Shown in pieces: positions 9,465 through 13,191 of a stretch of DNA of 13,191 bases. The stretch's first letter is position 1; every line of letters starts with the position of its first letter. The translations under genes were made by a program, and so were the position numbers. This DNA comes from Chromera velia. Its lineage: Eukaryota > Sar > Chromeraceae. The stretch covers positions 110,252 through 123,442 of the forward strand of contig JAHBMJ010000001.1 in the NCBI GenBank assembly GCA_018398765.1. The letters are read 5' to 3'. The notes under the pieces are model-generated. The model searched no databases. It was given only the letters and a program-made list of their open reading frames with translations, and was not told the origin of the DNA.

Positions 9465-9510
9465 CATACGAAATGCATGTTGCATAAAAACAAATATGAA
9501 ATATATATTT
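9294..9510. other. 3' flank of the triphosphatase gene, with a (TA)14 run at 9431-9458
   Basis: AT-rich sequence follows the TAA at 9291-9293. No clear AATAAA signal is visible. A (TA)14 microsatellite lies at 9431-9458. The 3' UTR end cannot be placed. Confidence 0.5.
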
Positions 9511-9630
9511 AACTTAACTTAAGGTTGGTTGAGCCTAGGGTTACCGACAACCAGAGACGGACGGCAACCCATGCATGAATAAGTTATTCGTTCACTCAAC
9601 CTAGGTTCCAAGGGGCATTTGAAGGCTTGC

Positions 9631-9660
9631 AAGACTAGGCGGCCCCTTCGCTTTAGTCTT
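9631..9660. repeat. Inverted repeat AAGACTA / TAGTCTT
   Basis: A perfect 7-bp stem with a 16-base GC-rich loop could form a hairpin. A similar one lies at 9805-9825 (GACTCTA, 7-base loop, TAGAGTC). No T-run follows, so a terminator is not implied. Confidence 0.5.
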
Positions 9661-9857
9661 TAAGCACACACGCCGGACGGAGGTACCTCAGAAAAGAACT
9701 CTATATAGTTTTAACTCTAGTAAAATAGAACCGATATCGATCCGTGCTTAAAAGCCTCAGATCTAGCCTCAGATTGTAAAAGTTTATCTAAATTTTGTCT
9801 TACAGACTCTAAACAAAGTAGAGTCACGGTTGTTAAATATCATAGGCAACAAATATC

Positions 9858-10335
9858 AGTGTCGACACTTAAGTTTGGAATAACACTAAGTGTCAATGAC
9901 ATTTATGTTTTAGTACAGTGTCGACACTTACTTTTTTTTATTTGTTATCACCTTATGCTTGAACTTTTGAAGCAATAATGAGGTAAAAAGTTTGTTCAGA
10001 TAGTTAAGTGAGCCTAAGTCAAACCTATAGAGTCAAACCTCCTACCACCGAAACCGTCAAATTATAATTATTCATTGATTTTTAAACATGGTAAGTAAAA
10101 ATTAAAATTGATAAAACGTTTTATAAATAAAATTAACTGGCTTTTTACGAGTTTTTAAGGAGCCACATGTACAGTTAGGGATGGTTGGTACAAAAACCGT
10201 AGTACATATACTAGTAAAAATATCGTCTTTGCTTAAAAGTATCGTTATAAGTGTCAATGTCGACACTTTAGTAATTGAAAGTATCGACACACGACACTAA
10301 TGAGATTTAACAACTCTAAAACAAAACGTTTTGTT
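9858..10335. repeat. Palindrome cluster: AGTGTCGACACT twice, ATAAAACGTTTTAT, AACAAAACGTTTTGTT
   Basis: Perfect palindromes lie at 9858-9869 and 9917-9928 (both AGTGTCGACACT), 10111-10124 (ATAAAACGTTTTAT) and 10320-10335 (AACAAAACGTTTTGTT). Near matches to the first lie at about 10251-10267 and 10281-10298, and a half site AAGTGTCAATGAC at about 9888-9900. The last two palindromes share the core AAAACGTTTT. Such clusters can be sites for dimeric DNA-binding proteins or parts of a transposon end; neither is shown. Confidence 0.6.
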
Positions 10336-10479
10336 CCAAATTTTGTATGATAGCGTATTAGTTCAAAAGCTAGCGCCCATTACCCTGGATTTTGTGTAGT
10401 AACCGATATGGTTAAGAAAAAACAGTCGAATTTTGATTGATCACATCACCCCAGTTTTTGTACTAGACCCCGCGTCTTA

Positions 10480-10975
10480 CTTTCCCGGACCATTATAGTA
10501 GTGTATGGTTTTGATGTTTTTCTAACCCAATTTGCGACGTAGCCTAGGACGTAGCGTTCCAGGGCTTAAAACGCGGGCTTTTTTTGATTAAAAATTAGTA
10601 AAGCAGCAAAGCTGCATATCATTGGCTCTGAATGTGATGCAAACAAGCTTGTGAAAGGCCCTAGAAAACAAGAAAAATTATAAATGGTTGAAGTATGTAA
10701 TTAAGCTGTTTAAAGCTGTTTGAAACCATAAAAAAATGTACGCCATTGTACGGGTATGTATATGTATGTATAAACTAGTCTGACTAGTACAGACAATTGT
10801 TTAGTAAGTGCACGCCCCCCTTCTCCACCTTGATGGCCTCACTTTTCGGGGCTATGGTAGTTCTAACGTTTTTCTAAGCTAATTTGAACGGGAACTAACA
10901 GGAACTTTCCGGGGTCTTTTTTAACTAAAGCTAACCAAAGCTTACCAAAGCTACAATGCCATATCGTAGGCTCTG
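10480..10975. repeat. Two diverged copies of a repeat of about 140-150 bp (10480-10630 and 10838-10975)
   Basis: Both copies carry, in the same order, a TTTCCCGG or TTTTCGGGG box, TATGGT, TGTTTTTCTAACCCAATTTG or CGTTTTTCTAAGCTAATTTG, a TTCCAGGG or TTTCCGGGG box, a TTTTTTGATTAAA or TTTTTTAACTAAA box, an AAAGC-rich patch, and finally GGCTCTG. They are offset by about 350 bases and clearly diverged. A weaker third relative may lie at about 11045-11165 (ATCTAACCCAGTTTG). Confidence 0.55.
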
Positions 10976-11046
10976 GGAGAGTCTAGTAAGTGCCCCCCCA
11001 CCTCGTTTTCCTGTGGGGATGTGGGAGAGTTTGGTATATGCCCCCC
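10974..11046. repeat. Imperfect 25-bp direct repeat ending in CCCCCC
   Basis: Copies at 10974-10998 and 11022-11046 both begin TGGGAGAGT and end TGCCCCCC, with four mismatches in 25. A shorter relative (TAGTAAGTGC followed by C6) lies at about 10803-10820. A C6-led box continuing CGCTTTCCAGGGCCA follows the second copy (11039-11074) and reappears at 11664-11690. Confidence 0.65.
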
Positions 11047-11230
11047 ACTAGCTTCCGAATCGCTTTCCAGGGCCATGAGCCAGATTGTTGATGATTGAAG
11101 GTTTTTTCATGCATGCCGCGTCCCCATATATGAAAGGCCGATCTAACCCAGTTTGTCGATTTATTCTGTCCTAAAACTGCCAGTGATAAAAATAGGCGCA
11201 ATTTCAATTACCCTGATACAGCTGATCAAT

Positions 11231-12050
11231 CGCGGTTTCACAATAGGTTGGACAATCAAAAGAGAGAGAAAAGAGACAGAGGGGATATAGGGCAGAACCT
11301 TTGAGACACTTCAGTTCTTTCATTGAAAAAAGGCTACCCTTTTAATCAGAAAGACCTTAATTGTGTAGAGGTGTATCCCGCATGTCTTCCATCCCTTCAA
11401 AGAACTCCTACTTTAAACACCCCATCAAAACTCTTTCTTTAAACTCAGTTCCCCAAACTTTTCCAATTTATTTGCTTACGCTTTTACCCATCTCTCTTTT
11501 TTCTTCTCATTTTCTTCTCGCATTGCCAAAAAAATTCCTTCAGTTTGCGCTTTCCCGGTCAAAAGACCCAGAGAACGCAGCTACTTCCCTCCCGAGCAGA
11601 CCTTCGGGCTGGAAGGGGCCCCTTATGCCCCGCCGGATTGTTCGGTGCATGCATGCGGTTTGATGCCCCCCGCTTCGCTTTTCAGGGCCACTTGACATCA
11701 TGCTGTCACCCGCTGGCCGCCGGCATTCCGTGTACAACCTCGAAATTTCCACCACCTTCCGTATCCTTCCGTATCCTTCGGATTCCTGCCGCCTTTCTCT
11801 GAAATTGTTTTTGGTTCTTTGAAAATTTTAGATAAAGGCAGACCGACCAACTGATACAGGAAGAAAGATCCTTGCAAAGCAAGAATACTGCACGGAGCCC
11901 TGAGGAGCAAGCGAGGAGAAACAAAAGGTTGGCTCAATTCAACATTTTGATCGAGACGAGATTCTCACGCTGACAGATATTTTTGGGGTCAAATCTCGCA
12001 GTCCCAGACCAATCATTAGTTGGCTCTTCAGTTTGTCTTTTGTGTTGAAG
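11231..12050 (+). other. Non-coding stretch upstream of the Pro/Gln-rich repeat gene
   Basis: From about 11230 the base composition returns to mixed. The stretch holds a purine-rich patch (11258-11286), pyrimidine-rich sequence (11400-11550), a C6-led repeat box at 11664-11690 related to 11039-11074, a short tandem CCTTCCGTAT duplication near 11756-11776, and a small hairpin CTTGC-AAA-GCAAG near 11872. An open frame starting at ATG 11382 has no recognisable domain and is probably chance. An in-frame TGA near 11971 lies upstream of the ATG at 12051, so the promoter and 5' UTR of the next gene are probably here. Confidence 0.35.
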
Positions 12051-12860
12051 ATGCAGGTCCAGGCAGCCTTTCGCCCTCTTGTGCACCGTCCTCGGCCATA
12101 TTACCTTCAGATTATCCCACAACAGCAGCAACAACAAGAATCATTCCTCCAATCCCCTACTCACTTTATTGTGTCTCCTCCTCCTCAACGGGTCCAGGCG
12201 CCTGCCGCACCAACCGCCACTCCTCCTGAGTGGGCCCAGGCGCCTGCCACACCAACCGCCACCCCTCCTCAATGGGTCCCAGCGCCTGCCGCACCAACCG
12301 CCACTCCTCCTCAGTGGGTCCAGGCGCCTGCCGCACCAACTGCCACTCCTCCTCAGTAGGTCCAGGCGCCTGCCGTACCAACCGCCACTCCTCCTCAGTG
12401 GGTCCAGGCGCCTGCCGTACCAACCGCCACTCCTCTTCAGTGGGTCCCGGCGCCTGCCGTACCAACCGCCACAGTGACTCCTCTTCAGTGGGTCCAGGCG
12501 CCTGCCGCACCAACTGCCACTCCTCCTCAGTAGGTCCAGGTGCCTCCGCTTCCCTTCACTAGCCACTGGCCCGCCACACCCATGCATCCTCCCCTCCAAC
12601 AGCACACCTAGCAGCCGCAGCAGCAACGACACGTCGGAGCCCGCTTCCCCCTAAATACTCAACAAAGGGAGGAAATTAATGAACTAAACCAGCAGATACA
12701 GCGGGGGGCAATAGAGTTGCGCAGGCTTTGGAGAGAGATGAATCGTACGTTCGTACGGTACCTGGGAGGTGCGTGGGTCGCGATCGCGGCAGATGATTCA
12801 TCGGAGGTTCTGTCAACTGCCTGCCCCGCGAGTGAAGCCGATGGCTCGGAAGAAGAACCG
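12051..12860 (+). pseudogene. Pro/Gln-rich tandem-repeat protein reading frame with three in-frame TAG codons
   Basis: I do not recognise the family. From ATG 12051 the frame reads a Gln run (PQQQQQQES), then eight repeats of about 14 residues (VQAPAAPTATPPQW), then a Pro-rich link, then a charged part with QQREEINELNQQIQ and IELRRLWREMNRTFVRYL that looks helical, and an acidic end (DGSEEEP) before a GTCAGT donor at 12861 (phase 0). The same frame holds TAG at codons 103, 161 and 187 (12357, 12531, 12609). Two stand where other units have TGG and the third stands in a Gln-rich context. No frameshift occurs over 270 codons, and a 6-bp insertion in unit 7 keeps frame. Explanations are a young pseudogene, an in-frame intron (12318 GTCCAG to the TAG at 12611 would be phase 0 and would remove all three), or TAG readthrough or reassignment. 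The triphosphatase gene ends in TAA. Confidence 0.5.
12192..12533 (+). repeat. Eight tandem 42-bp units (unit 7 is 48 bp)
   Basis: Units start at 12192, 12234, 12276, 12318, 12360, 12402, 12444 (48 bp) and 12492. All lengths are multiples of three. Units 4 and 8 are identical, including an ACT codon and the terminal TAG that other units lack, so one is a copy of the other by unequal exchange or conversion. Units 5-7 share a GTA codon absent elsewhere, showing stepwise expansion. Confidence 0.93.
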
Positions 12861-13114
12861 GTCAGTTGGCTTTTCACTTCTTTTTATCTTCCTTCCTTTC
12901 TCCCCCCCCTTTTTTTCCCCTCTTTCTCCCTGGTTTGACCGATAGGCAAGCACAATTTTGACATCTATGTGCCTGAATTATTTTCCTCCTTCCTGTGTGG
13001 GTTTCTCTCTCTCTCTCTCTCTTTTTCTCTCTCTCTCTTTTTTTTTTCTCTCTCTCTCTCTTTCTCTCTTTCTCTCTCTCTTTTTTTTTTTCTCTCTCTT
13101 TCTCTCTCTCTCTT

Positions 13115-13184
<70 letters not shown>

Positions 13185-13191
13185 TCTTTCT
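12861..13191 (+). other. Probable intron start, followed by a pyrimidine-only tract from 13002
   Basis: A GTCAGT donor at 12861 ends the preceding frame. The sequence then becomes pyrimidine-rich, and from 13002 to the window edge every base is C or T (190 bases, mainly CT units with T runs). No acceptor AG is present in the tract, so the next exon lies beyond the window. Confidence 0.6.
13002..13191. repeat. Uninterrupted homopyrimidine (TC)n / (TTTC)n tract
   Basis: At least 190 consecutive pyrimidines, made of TC runs interrupted by T-runs and TTTC units, continue past the edge. The opposite strand is homopurine. Mirror symmetry within such tracts permits triplex (H-DNA) formation. Confidence 0.93.

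Larger units (their letters stand above)
9511..11230. other. AT-rich island without genes, probably old mobile or satellite DNA
   Basis: The sequence character changes here. Several rows are only about 17-33% G+C by count, and the microsatellites and pyrimidine tracts seen elsewhere are nearly absent. No reading frame longer than about 75 codons exists on either strand and none looks coding. The stretch holds short perfect palindromes (separate entry), diverged direct repeats at 10480-10630 and 10838-10975, and a 25-bp imperfect repeat at 10974-11046. No terminal inverted repeats, target-site duplications or transposase remnants were found by eye, so the mobile-element origin is an inference. 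Confidence 0.45.

Noticed and set aside
9534-9544. Telomere-like AGGGTTA
   Set aside because: Single occurrence with no tandem array.
9510-9615. Possible tRNA-derived SINE or tRNA gene (GGTTGGTTGAG as box A, AGGTTCCAAGG as box B)
   Set aside because: The boxes fit poorly and no cloverleaf can be drawn.
11382-11663. Open frame from ATG 11382 (about 93 codons) with a hydrophobic middle
   Set aside because: The hydrophobic residues come from a pyrimidine-rich stretch. It ends inside a repeat-like region, matches no family I know and has no supporting splice or promoter signal.
12141-12632. Uninterrupted minus-strand frame of 163 codons and a second of 115 codons across the 42-bp repeats
   Set aside because: A 42-bp unit divisible by three keeps several frames open by chance. 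The plus frame has better flanking sequence (ATG after an upstream stop, helical C-terminal part, phase-0 donor). I keep the plus frame but cannot fully exclude the minus one.

Overview
The window is nuclear DNA of a unicellular eukaryote. Its genes are cut into many small exons by GT-AG introns, introns and spacers are crowded with microsatellites (TG, CTGC, CTGT, CAAT, GGAT, TC), and almost all introns end in TGCAG. One gene encodes a Cet1-type mRNA-capping RNA triphosphatase. That enzyme type occurs in fungi, alveolates and several other protist lineages but not in animals or land plants. Together with the frequent TGCATGC motif, this suggests an alveolate such as a chromerid or coccidian relative. 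The lineage is an inference and is not settled by the sequence.

Layout. (1) Positions 1-1687, minus strand: the 5' part of an RCC1-repeat protein with a coiled coil (three exons; the gene runs off the left edge). (2) 1688-2714: a spacer of about 1 kb shared by two divergent genes, with GCGC-rich, TGCATGC-rich and TATA-like parts. (3) 2715-9293, plus strand: the RNA 5'-triphosphatase gene. I rebuilt it as 13 exons and 12 introns. Every junction is GT-AG and phase-compatible, giving 547 residues, and all the tunnel-enzyme motifs fall in order. About three quarters of the gene is intron. The N-terminus is uncertain: a second model starts at 2430. (4) 9294-11230: 3' flank and then an AT-rich island without genes. 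It holds short perfect palindromes and several diverged copies of one repeat, probably old mobile or satellite DNA. (5) 11231-12050: more ordinary non-coding sequence upstream of the next gene. (6) 12051-12860, plus strand: a Pro/Gln-rich reading frame with eight 42-bp repeats, a likely helical C-terminal part and three in-frame TAG codons. It is a decayed gene, a gene with an unrecognised intron, or a case of TAG being read through. (7) 12861-13191: the start of its likely intron, ending in at least 190 uninterrupted pyrimidines.

The genes do not form a pathway. The capping triphosphatase and the RCC1-like protein are divergent neighbours that may share a promoter region, and nothing further links them. 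The most unusual features are splice acceptors fused to microsatellites, a four-tract G7 motif on the template strand of intron 8, the TAG-interrupted repeat gene, and the palindrome-rich AT island.
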